DNA from: Anodontia alba
Taxonomy: Eukaryota > Mollusca > Bivalvia > Lucinida > Lucinidae
Direction: 5' to 3'
DNA: 64,000 nucleotides
Assembly: GCA_964016985.1 (NCBI GenBank)
Contig: OZ024823.1
Coordinates: forward strand, 37,987,687 to 38,051,686
Shown: piece by piece, positions 46,749 through 58,286 of the stretch
Numbering within the stretch: the first letter of the stretch is position 1
How the letters are laid out: each line of letters starts with the position of its first letter
The notes under the pieces: model-generated
Seen by the model: the letters and a program-made list of their open reading frames with translations, nothing else
What the model was told of the DNA's origin: nothing
Databases searched by the model: none
Made by a program: the position numbers and the translations under genes

Positions 46749-49649
46749 CAGTAACATTATACTGACACCATGTGACCATCCTAGCTCATCTCCGTTATGC
46801 TTCATGTCATCACTAGTCCCACTTTAGTGTCACCATGCAACCAGTCCTAGCTCATCTTCCTAATGCAGCCTGTCATGATACTAACATTAGTCAAATTATA
46901 CTGACACTATGCAACTAGTCCTAGCTCATCTTCCTAATGTTGCATGTCATGATACTACTACTAGACCCATTATACTAACACCATGTGACCAGTGCTAGCT
47001 CATTTTTCTAATACTGCATGTCATGATGAAACCATTTGTCCCATTATACTGACACCATGCAACCAGTACTAGCTCATCTTCCTAATGTAGCATGTCATAA
47101 TACTACCACTAGACCTATTATACTGACATTATGCAACCAGTCCTAGCTCATCTTCCTAATGCTGTGTGTCATAATACTACCACCAGTCCCATTATACTGA
47201 CACTATGAAACCAGTTCTAGCTCATCTTCCTAATGCTGCATGTCATGATACTACTACTAGACCCATAATACTAACACCATGTGACCAGTGCTAGCTCATC
47301 TTCCTAATGCTGTGTGTCATAATACTACCACCAGTCCCATTATACTGACACTATGAAACCAGTTCTAGCTCATCTTCCTAATGCTGCATGTCATGATATT
47401 ACTACTAGACCCATTATACTAACACCATGTGACCAGTGCTAGCTCATTTTTCTAATACTGTATGTCATGATGAAACCATTTGTCCCAATATACTGATACC
47501 ATGCAACCAGTACTAGCTCATCTTCCTAATGTAGCATGTCATAATACTACCACTAGACCTATTATACTGACATTATGCAACCAGTCCTAGCTCATCTTCC
47601 TAATGTTGTGTGTCATAATACTACCACCAGTCCCATTATACTGACACTATGAAACCAGTTCTAGCTCATCTTCCTAATGCTGCATGTCATGATACTACTA
47701 CCAGTCTCATTATACTCACATCATGTGACCTGTGCTAGCTCATCTTCCTAATGCTGCTTGTCATGATACTACCACCAGACCGATTATACTTACACCATGT
47801 CATCTTCCTAATGCTGCATGTCATGATACTACTATCTGTCTCATTATACTGACACCATGCATACAGTCCTAGCTCCTCTTGCTAATGCTGCATGTCATGA
47901 TACTACTACTAGTCTCATTATACTGACACTATGATTCTAGTCCTAGCTCATCTTCCTAATGTTGTGTCATAATACTACCACCAGTCCAATTATACTGACT
48001 CCATGCAACCAGTCCTAGCATCTTCCTAATGCTGCATGTCATGATACTACTACTAATCTCTTTATACTGACACCATGCAATCAGTTCTAGCTCACCTTCC
48101 TAATGCTGCATGCCACAGTACTACTACCAGTCACATCATACTAACATCTTGCAACCAGTCCTACCTCATATCTTAATGCTGCATGTCACAATACTTCTAC
48201 CAGTCCCATAATCCTGACACCAAGTGACCAGAACTAGCTCATCACTCTAATGCTACATGTCATGATACTACTACCAGTCTCATTATACTGACATGTGACC
48301 TGTGCAAGCTCATCTTTCTTATACTGCATGTGACAATAATACCACAAGTCTCATTATACTGACATGGAAGGACCAGTGCTAGCTCATACTCCTAAGGCTT
48401 CATTTGTTTGTGTTGAGGTTTTAAGGCCCACTCAATCCAATGGGGTCATGTCGAGCGCAATCAGTTTACCTAACCACACGTATACTGGGCAGGCTTAATC
48501 TTCTAAGCGGTTAACCAGTATTGTGCACATTCTTTCGCCACAAACTGACAAATGCCCTTCTTGAATCAGCTGAAGGGAGAGAATGACCGTAGAAAATATT
48601 TCGTGATCAATCTCCACGAAAGAATGTTGCTGACCTCAGTAGGAGTTGATCCCACAACCTCCTGGTCTTCAGTCGAACGGCGCATATAACAGAGCCACCG
48701 AGGCCGGCTCCTCCTAATGCTGCATGTCATAATACTACCACCAGTCCCATTATACTGACAAAATATGACCAGTGCTGGCTTATCTTCCTAATGCTGCATG
48801 TCATAATACTACCACCAGTCCCATTATACTGACAACATGTGACCAGTGCTGGCTATCTTCCTAATGCTGCATGTCGTAACTACATCCAGTCCCATTATAC
48901 TGACAACATGTGACCAGTGCTGGCTTATCTTCCTAATGCTGCATGTCATAATACTACATCCAGTCCCATTATACTGACAACATGTGACCAGTGCTGGCTA
49001 TCTTCCTAATGCTGCATGTCATAATACTACCACCAGTCCCATTATACTGACAACATGTGACCAGTGCTGGCTATCTTCCTAATGCTGCATGTCATAATAC
49101 TACATCCAGTCCCATTATACTGACAACATGTGACCAGTGCTGGCTTATCTTCCTAATGCTGCATGTCATAATACTACCACCAGTCCCATTATACTGACAA
49201 CATGTGACCAGTGCTGGCTATCTTCCTAATGCTGCATGTCATAATACTACATCCAGTCCCATTATAATAACACCATTGGACCAGTGCAAATAATGACACT
49301 ATGATCAGTCCTATTATACTGACACCATGTGAATGTTGGATGCCATGTTACTACCACCAGTCCCATCATACTGACACTATGCAACCAGTGTTAGCTCATC
49401 GTCCTCATGCTGCATGTCATGATACTACTACCAGTCTTATTATACTGACACCATAGGACCTGTGCTAGCTCATCTTCCTAATACTGCATGTCATGATACT
49501 ACCACCAGACCCATTATACTGACACCATGTAACCAGTCCTTGCTAATATTCCTTATGCTGCATGTCATGATACTATCACCAGTCAGATAGTCTCATTGTA
49601 CTAACATAAAAAAAAAACAGCGCTAGCTTATCTTCCTGATGCAGCATGC
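46749..49649. repeat. 74-bp minisatellite, about 35 copies
   Basis: Monomers of 73-74 bp with the consensus parts cattatactgacacc, gaccagtgctagctcatc, ttcctaatgctgcatgtcat and atactactaccagtcc. Variable in the first part, much more homogeneous between 48716 and 49265, and interrupted by a SINE at 48404-48710. It lies directly upstream (in transcription) of the 46653-46707 exon, so it is probably intronic. Confidence 0.92.
48404..48710 (-). mobile_element. SINE-1 copy inside the 74-bp minisatellite
   Basis: Full-length SINE-1 on the minus strand, more diverged than the unit copies (A box region agagccaccgagg, B box region decayed). It is flanked by ctcctaaggcttcat (48389-48403) and ctcctaatgctgcat (48711-48725), a 15-bp target duplication with two differences. 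Confidence 0.82.
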
Positions 49650-50766
49650 CAAGTAAAATAGCAGCAAGTACCAATTTTAGGAAGTTTGTCCTTTTTTGTA
49701 AAGAGGTTGGGGCTGATAATGTGATGAAAATGCAAGACTTATTCTAATGTTGTTTTTTTTTGTTTTGTTTTGGGTTTTTTTATCTCTGCATTCAACACAA
49801 ATGTGACAATATGTACTAGAGCAAGTGAAAGGAGGGGAGAGAGGTTTAAAGTATACCCATGCTGGCACCACTGCAAATAACATTCTATAGCCTTGATGAT
49901 TGTTTGGTCATGAGCCCCAGCAATAAGCTGGCAACCAATCTGTAACCATACTGGTAATATTTAAGGCACAGGATCAACTTGAAGAGAAGACATCCAGAAG
50001 TATAATCAAAGTAAAAGAAATTGATACAAAAATTTTATGCGGATGTTAGTAATATCTATGTCAGTGACTTTGATGCAACTGTTTGCACATAGTAGTAATA
50101 TTAACTACACTCCAACAACTTCAAGTGAAGAACTCCAGAAACATAAGCAAATAGAACTGAATGCAAACCTCTGTCCTAGTATCTTTGAAATCTATGACCC
50201 TGACCTTAGGTCTGCAGCATCAGCCAGATAAGCCAGATAATGCATGCCTACTGACCTGAATCCATCTAGGAATATTAACCACATACCAACAACTTCAAGT
50301 GACAAAATTTAGAAATATAAGCAAAGCAAAAATAAACTTCAGCACAAACTTTGATGGAAATATAAATTAAATTTCTAAGTCTGTGACCTTGACCTTTGGT
50401 ATGCACTTTGCAGAAGCAGCATGATGAGGTCACTGTCCTGTATCCAACCAGCAGCAATGCAACAATTTAGAATGATGGGTTCCAGAAATATAAGCAGAAA
50501 AAAAACAATAACTTTATACAAAAATGACTTAACCTTAAGTCTGCAGCAGAAACAAAACTAGTAACTGTGTTTTCAGAAAAAAAATAACAGATGTCCCCCA
50601 CCATGAGTTTTCAGTATTTCTACTGCTGTGACCTGAAAATTAAGTCACGGAAAATTTAGTAAGAATTCAATCCGTGTCCCTCCATTAGATAGATATATCA
50701 GCAACATATCAATAACTTCAAGGGAAGACTTCCTAAATTATAAGCAAAGCATACAAACATAATGTA
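49650..50766. repeat. Degenerate repeat region
   Basis: Begins with a T-rich stretch (about 49747-49780). From 50100 it contains four diverged copies of aacttcaagtgaagaact, then agaaayataagcaaa, spaced irregularly (about 50118, 50290, 50475, 50715), with gtgaccttgacc between some of them. It resembles old hairpin-element core repeats. The open frame 50037-50231 lies in this repeat and is not a credible gene. Confidence 0.5.
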
Positions 50767-51254
50767 ACAAGAGCTCCGCTAAGCGGGGCATTATACGCCC
50801 GTGGCAAGTAATAAGATGTAGCACATAAACTGGCTCCTGTATAATTCAATGCTCCGGATATAAACTGTAAGTGGAATTACAACAAAAAAAAAAAAAAATT
50901 TAAAAAATTTCATTGGGGCATATCTCTGCTGATATTTAGTGTACTGTAACCTAAGGGTCCAAGCTGACCCAGAAATTAAGGGAGAAGTGACTTCTCCCTC
51001 CTGGAAAAATAGGGAGAAGTTTGCTGCTTCTTGGGAGAAGTGCTTTCTGACGGAGGACACACCACAGAAGCATGGCTATATATAAGCTCATATGAGCTGA
51101 TTTGTTTTTCCTCTACTTCAATATCGGACCAAACAATAACAAAACAAAAATAAACAACCAAAAAAAAAAATTCTGCAAGAAATTTTTTTGTAAACCTTTA
51201 ACTTGTTTAATACTGATTTTATTTTTGTTCTTCAAGGGAGTCAAATCAGAAGAG

Positions 51255-51288
<34 letters not shown>

Positions 51289-52634
51289 CAAAAAGAATTA
51301 TGTATTTATAAAGATTTAATAATGACAACCTTTCCTTACAAGTCTAATAAAAGAAGATGATAAAAAAAAAAAAAATCAATATCTTGCCCATATGACCAAA
51401 ACTTTAGTTATTTGCAAAAAATATACCGATTATATAACAAAATTTGCACACTATTACCTCTAAACAACATGCTGCAAAAAGTTTACAAAAACTTTCAGAG
51501 GGGCATAAATCTGCAAATATTTGGTGCACTGTAACCTCAAAATAATATGTGCTGCTCCACATCATCGTGTAACTATTTATGAAGTTTCAGCTTGATCGGA
51601 TGTAAACTGTAGGAGGATTTAGCCGAAAACAAAAAAATTAATAGAAATTTTCAAAGGGGTTTACCTCTGCTAATATTTGGTGGACTGTAATCTTGAAACA
51701 ATATGTGCTGCTCAACACCATGGTCTAACTACAAATCAAGTTTCAGCCTGATAGGATGAAAACTGTAGGAGGATTTAGCCGGAAATGAAAAGTTTACTGA
51801 AATTTTCAAAGGGGTGTAATTCTGCTAATATTCAGTGGACTGTAACCTCGAAATAATATGCACTGCTCCACATCATGGTCAAACTGCACATGAAGTTTCA
51901 GCTTGATTGGATGTAAACTGTAGGAGGATTTAGCCAGAAACCAAAAATTAATAGAAATTTTCAAAGGGGTATAAGTCTGCTAATATTTGGTGGACTGTAA
52001 CCTTGAAACAATATGCACTGCTCCACATCATGGTCTAACTACAAATCAAGTTTCAGCTTGATCGGATGTAAACTGTAGGAAGAGTTAACCGGAAACGAAA
52101 AGTCTACTGAAATTTTCAAAGGGGCATAACTCTGCTAATATTTGGTGGACTGTAACCTTGAAACAATACGCGCTGCTCCACATCATGGTCTAACTATATA
52201 TGAAGTTTCAGCTTGACTGAATGTAAAATGTAGGAGGAGTTAACCAGAAATGAAAAGTTTACAGAAATTTTCTAAGGGGCATAACTCTGCAAACATTTGG
52301 TGGACTGTAACCTTGAAACAATATGCTCTGTGCCACATCATGGTCTAACTATATACCAAGTTTCAGCTTGATCGGATGTAAACTGTAGGAGGAGTTAGCC
52401 GGAAATGAAATGTCTATTGAAATTTTCAAAGGGGCATAACTCTGTTAATATTTGGTGGACTGTAACCTCGAAACAATATGCGCTGCACCACATCATGGTC
52501 TAACTACACCAAGTTTCAGCTTGATCGGATGTAAACTGTAGGAGGAGTTAGCCGGAAACGAAAAATTTACGGACGGACGGACTGACGCCATACCCCGTAA
52601 CATAATACGTCCCGTTTTTCAAACGGGCGTATAA
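50767..52634 (+). mobile_element. Family A hairpin element
   Basis: 5' end acaagagctccgctaagcgg, a hairpin, followed by TTATACGCCCGT. Six core repeats of 155 bp (caaagg at 51652, 51807, 51962, 52117 and so on). Then a ggacggacggactgac tract, then a 3' hairpin TACGTCCCGTTT-TTC-AAACGGGCGTA. The 3' ACGGGCGTATAA is the inverted repeat of the 5' TTATACGCCCGT. No protein coding. Probably a Helentron/pearl-type non-autonomous element. It contains a long A-run at 51259-51286. Confidence 0.75.
51259..51286. repeat. Poly-A run
   Basis: About 28 consecutive A residues inside family A. A second run of about 13 lies near 51363. Prone to length error in assembly. Confidence 0.9.
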
Positions 52635-52921
52635 AAACCTTTACCCCTTGCCATTCTGAATAAATTAAGGTGCCATGCCTACTTCTAATTTTCAGCCAAT
52701 CAGATTACTTGATCCAGGCTGTTGATACAATTTCACATACTTTAAACACAAACAGTGCAGATCCAGATCAGAAGCCAACTTTCCTCTAAGAAGCCAACTT
52801 ATCTGGATCTACACTGTTTGCAAAGGCGGGGCATATGTGGAATCAGCAGGACCATGGTTAAGAAAATTTGACTGATGGATAGAGAGATGGAAAAATGGTA
52901 AAATGGTCAGAAGGAATGACA
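52635..52921. other. Spacer with a hairpin between families A and B
   Basis: No gene seen. An interrupted hairpin occupies 52750-52819: AAACAGTG then AGATCCAGAT on the left, ATCTGGATCT then ACACTGTTT on the right. It is related to the hairpin inside the TTAA MITE of U1-U5. Confidence 0.6.
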
Positions 52922-55220
52922 ACAAGAGGCCCTTGGGCCACGGTTCGCTCACCTGAGTGACATAGCCACTGCAGACATGCAGATGTTATGCAACATTTTT
53001 CCAATTTTATCACTAATGAAAATATCATCATTTGAGCAGTTCTTAGTTTTGCAGAAGAATATATGGGCCTGACAGTCAATGGAGCATGATCATTTGAATA
53101 AACTATCAATCACATTTCAACAGAAGGATCAATGTGAAATTTGGTGGAAATTGGCTAAGTGGTTTCTGAAGAATCATGATTTTATACATGTAAACAGCAC
53201 AGTGGCAGGGAAATATTATAAATATAAACCAGATGATGGCCATCTTAGATTTCCAATCAGAACAATTTTAACTACTGTTGATCTACAAGTCACTTTGATA
53301 CTTTCAATATAAATGTATATGGCCCACACAAATAGGGAAGCAAATTTGACCTTGGAGGCTAAAAGGTCAAATGTCAACATAGAACCATCATTTGAGCAAT
53401 TTTGGTAGATCTCCTGTCCCCCGTAATTTGTGCAAAGATTAGGACCCAGGGCTTATTTGGTTATGGAGAAGAAGATTTTTAAAGGTTTTTACCATATATG
53501 GGCGTGGCAGCCATTTTGATCAATGGACCATACCCATTTTAGCAATCTTTCATTCTCCTGCCCACGGAGGCTCCGCATGAAATTTGAGCAACACTTGCCC
53601 GGAGGCTTCAGAGGAAAAGCCATTTGAAATTATCAACATTTTTTCAATACAAATGTATGGGGCCCATACAAATGCATACAGAAGCAAACTTGACCTCGCC
53701 GTAAAAAGGTTGAATTGTCAATGTATGACAATTATTTTAGCAACTTTGGTAGACCGCCCGTTCCAGATGAAATATGCAAAGATTCAGCCACAAGCCATCC
53801 TCGGTTTTGGAGAATAAGATTTTTAAATGTTTTTTCCCATGCAAATGCATAAGGAAGCAAACTTAACCTTGCCGTAAAAAGTTCAAATGTCAATGTATGA
53901 CCATTATTTTAGCAACTTTGATAGACCCCCTGTCCACGATGATTTATGCAAATATTCAGCCCCAAAGCATCCTCGGTTCTAGAGGAGAAGATTTATAAAG
54001 GTTTTTACCATATATGGGCATGGCACCCATCTTGGTCAACGAACCGTGACCATTTTAGCAATCTTTTGTTCTCCCTAACTAAGGAGGCTCCATATGAAAT
54101 TTGAGCAAAATTGGCCCAGAGGCTCCAGAGGAGAAGTTGTTTGAAATTCTGAACATTTTTCCCATACAAATGCATAAGGAAGCAAAATTGACCTTAACGT
54201 AAAAAGGTCAAATGTCAATGTACGACCATTATTTAGCAATTTTTGGTAGCCCTCCTGTTCCTGAAGATATAAGCAAAGATTCAGCCAAAAGGCATGCTCG
54301 GTTTTGGAAAAGAAGATTTTTGAAGGGTTTTCCTATACAAATGCATAGGGAAGCAAACTTGACCTTGCCGTAAAAAGGTCAAACGTCAGCGTACGACAAT
54401 TCTTTTAGCAATGTTGGTAGACCTCCTGTCTCCAATGATTCCTGCAAAGATTCAGCTCCAAGGCATTCTTGGTTCTGGAGGAGAAGATTTTTAAAGGTTT
54501 TTACCATATATGGGCGTGGCGGCCATCTTGGTCAACGGACCGCAACCATTTTAGCAATTTTTTGTTCCCCCACCCTAAGACGGCTTCATATGAAATTTGA
54601 GCAAAATTCGCCCAGAGGCTCCAGAGGAGAAGTTGTTTGAAATTCTGAACATTTTTCCCATACAAATGCATAAGGAAGCAAAATTGACCTTACCGTAAAA
54701 AGGTCAAATCTCAATGTACGACCATTATTTTAGCAATTTTGGTAGCTCTCCTATTCTCAAAGATATATGCAAAGATTCAGCCATAAGGCATGCTCGGTTT
54801 TGGAGAAGAAGATTTTTAAAGGTTTTTCCCATACAAATGCATAGGGAAACAAACTTGACCTTGCCGTAAAAAGGTCAAACGTCAACGTACGACAATTCTT
54901 TTAGCAATCTTGGTAGAACTCCCGTCCTCTATGATTCCTGCAAAGGTTCAGCCCCAAGGCATTCTTGGTTCTGGAGGAGAAGATTTTTAAAGGTTTTTAC
55001 CATATATGGGCGTGGCGGCCATCTTGGTCAATGGACCGTGACCATTTTAGCAATTTTTCGTTCCCCCACCCTAAGGAGGCTCCATATGAAATTTGAGCAA
55101 AATTGGCTCAGAGGTTTCAGAGGAGAAGTCGTTTGAAAATGTTAACGGACGGACGGACGGACGGACGACGGACGAAAAGTGATCACAATAGCTCATCCTG
55201 AGCAGAGCTCAGGTGAGCTA
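52922..55220 (+). mobile_element. Family B hairpin element with 496-bp higher-order core
   Basis: 5' end acaagaggcccttgggcc (hairpin), then GCTCACCTGAG. The core repeats as a block of about 496 bp (accatatatggg at 53491, 54007, 54503 and 54999), each holding diverged sub-repeats (acaaatgcataaggaagcaa). It is followed by a GGACGGACGGACGG tract and the 3' hairpin TAGCTCATCCTGAGC-AGA-GCTCAGGTGAGCTA. 5' GCTCACCTGAG and 3' CTCAGGTGAGC are inverted repeats. Confidence 0.77.
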
Positions 55221-55745
55221 AAAATATACCCCCAAGCCAGAGAAATAATTAAAAATTTGACGGAACTTGATACACTGGCCAGATTTTCTGCTACTGTTTA
55301 CAAGGAAGACAACTTCTATTAATTCCTGTTTGCGTTCATGCACACCAAGTCCATTCTGAAAAAGAGTCCACTCTATAAAAAAAGAATTTGCTGCCAAATT
55401 CGTCCATTTCAGAATATGGAAACCCAATCAAAACTAACAGACTTGCCTCCCCATTAACAAGCAGCCATTCTTCTTTAGATCACATTTATGCAACAACTCA
55501 ATCCTTTTGGACTTTTATTTTATAGCTCCAGGTAGCGCAAAACCATTTCAGGGGGAGGGGCTCTAACGAATACCCAAAACATATATTTTTTGATGGGGGA
55601 GTAAGAAAAACATATTATTTTAATGAAAAAAAGTGCCTTACCTAAGGCTATGGTACTTTACTAATCTTGGCTGGAATTAAACTTGAGTTTTATCTGTTTT
55701 TCAATTGAATTTTTGTGATAACTTTATAAATACAAGTTTTTATAC
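55221..55745. other. Non-repetitive island between families B and C
   Basis: The only stretch of about 500 bp right of 50 kb that does not look repetitive. The minus strand has a strong acceptor-like site (actctttttcag) followed by an open frame reading NGLGVHERKQELIEVVFL. No good donor follows, so I do not call an exon. Confidence 0.4.
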
Positions 55746-58272
55746 AAGAGGACCATGATGGTCCTATATTGCTCACCTGACCAAACTGATTTGCATATTT
55801 ACTGTTGAAGTTTCAGCCAAGTTCACTGCTCTAGGATTTTTGTATAAACTTTATAGCACTAACCACCCCCACCCCCCTCCACCACACCCCGGCCATGTTT
55901 TTTTACAAATCTTGACAACTTGAACTGAATCTTAAAAGAGGGTCACCAAAGGAACATTTCTGCCAAGTTATATTGAAATTGGTCCAGTGGTTTAAAAAGT
56001 TTTATATAGCTATAAAGCCCTATGCCCTAACGGCCATGTTTTTTGACGAATCATGACAGCTTGAACAAACTTGGTAAAGGGTCACCGAAGGAACATTCCT
56101 GCTAAGTTATATTGAAATCTGTTCAGTGGTTTCTGACAAGAAGATTTTTAAAGTTTTCTATTTAGATATATAGGGAAAACAAGAAGATTTTTTTTCAAGT
56201 TTTCTATATAGATATATAGGGAAAATAAGACCCACCCCCTTGCAGCCATATTTTTTGACGAATCATGATGGCTTGAACAACCTTGGAAGAGGGTGACCAA
56301 AGACACATTCCTTCCAAGTTATATTGAAATCGGTCCATTGGTTTCTGCCAAGAAGATTTTTTAAAGTTTCATATATAGATACATATATAGGGAAAATAAG
56401 CTCTGCCCCCTGGCGGCCATGTTTTTTGACCAATCCAAACGGCTTGAACAATCTTGGTAGAGGATCACCAAAAGAACATTTCTGCAAAATTATATGGAAA
56501 TCCGTCCAGTGGTTTGGGACAAGATGATTTTTACATTTTTCTATATATAGGGAAAATAAGCCCTGCCCCCTGGCGGCCATGTTTTTTGACAAATCCAAAT
56601 GACTCAAACAATCTTGGTAGAGGATCACTAAAGAAACATTTCTACAAAATTATATAGAAATCGGTCCAGTGGTTCTGACAAGAAGATTTTTAAAGTTTTC
56701 TATACAGATATATAGGGAAATTAAGCCCCACCCCCTGGCAGCCATGTTTTTTGATGAATCCAAATGGCTTGAACAATCTTGGTAGAGGATCACCAAAGGA
56801 GCATTTCTGCAAAATTATATGGAAATCCGTCCAGTGATTTCGGACAAGAAGATTTTTACATTTTTCAATATAGATATATAGGGAAAATAAGCCCCGCCTC
56901 CTGGCAGCCATGTTTTTCGACTAATCAAAATGGCTCGAACAATCTAGGTAGAGGATCACCAAAGGAACATTTCAGCAAAATTATATGGAAATTGGTCCAG
57001 TGGCTTCTGACAAGAAGATTTTTAAAGTTTTCTATATAGATATATAGGAAAATTAAGCCCGGCCCCCTGGCGGCCAAGTTTTTTGACGAATCCAAATGGC
57101 TTCAACAATCTTGGTAGAGGATCACTAAAGGAACATTTTTGCAAAATTATATTGAAATCGGTCCAGTGGTTTCTGACAAGAAGATTTTTAAAGTTTTCTA
57201 TATAGATATATAGGGAAAATAAGCCCCGCCCCCTGGCGGCCATGTTTTTTGACGAATCCAAATGGCCTGAACAATCTTGGTAGAGGATCACCAAAGGAAC
57301 ATTTCTGCAAAATTATATGGAAATCAGTCCTGTGGTTTCTGACAAGAAGATTTTTAAAGTTTTCTATATAGATATATAGGGAATATAAGCCCCGCCCCCT
57401 AGCGGCCATGTTTTTTGACGAATCCAAATGGCTTGAACAATCTTGGTAGAGGATCACCAAAGGAACATTTCTGCAAAATTACATTGAAATCGGTCCAGTG
57501 GTTTCTGACAAGAAAATTTTTAAAGTTTTCTATATAGATACATAGGGAAAATAAGCCCCGCCCCCTGGCGGCCATGTTTTTTGACAAATCCAAATGGCTT
57601 GAACAACCTTGGTAGAGGATCACCAAAGGAACATTTCTGCAAAATTACATTGAAATTGGTCCAGTGGTTTCTGACAAGAAAATTTTTAAAATTTTCTATA
57701 TAGATACATAGGGAAAATAAGCCCCGCCCCCTGGCGGCCATGTTTTTTGACAAATCCAAATGGCTTGAACAATCTTGGTAGAGGATCACCAAAGGAACAT
57801 TTCTGCAAAATTACATTGAAATCGGTCCAGTGGTTTCTGACAAGAAGATTTTTAAAGTTTTCTATATAGATACATTGGGAAAATAAGCCCCGCCCCCTGG
57901 CGGCCATGTTTTTTGACGAATCCAAATGGCTTGAACAATCTTGGTAGAGGATCACCAAAGAAACATTTCTGCAAAATTATATTGAAATCCGTCCAGTGGT
58001 TTCTGACAAGAAGATTTTTTAAATTTTTAGTTAAAAAATCTATTTTTAGCTAATGTGACCTAGATATGCAATGGACCGGAACCATTTGAACAACTTTGAA
58101 AGAGGACCAACCAAGGATCATTCCTGTGAAGTTTGGTCAAAATTCAATCAGTGGTTTAGGAGGAGATGTTGGATAAGGATTGTGGACGGACGGACGGACA
58201 TACAGACGACGACGAAGAAGGACGGTGAGTGATCACAAAAGCTCACCTTGAGCTTTCAGCTCAGGTGAACTA
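55746..58272 (+). mobile_element. Family C hairpin element, 166-bp core repeats
   Basis: 5' end acaagaggaccatgatggtcc (hairpin), then TTGCTCACCTGA. More than a dozen core repeats of about 166 bp, nearly identical between 57020 and 57960. Then a GGACGGACGGAC tract and the 3' hairpin AGCTCACCTTGAGC..GCTCAGGTGAACT. The 73-121 residue frames on both strands repeat with the core. Since 166 is not a multiple of 3, no continuous protein exists. Confidence 0.78.
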
Positions 58273-58286
58273 AAAAACTATTCAAA

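Noticed and set aside
46749..49649. CRISPR-like array
   Set aside because: Monomers are contiguous 74-bp repeats without unique spacers, in an animal genome.
56263..57958. Series of overlapping 73-121 residue frames in families C-E, with repeated motifs such as NHWTDFNIILQKCSFGDPLP
   Set aside because: They follow the 166-bp core repeat. 166 is not a multiple of 3, so the frame shifts each monomer and no long protein forms. Frames appear on both strands.
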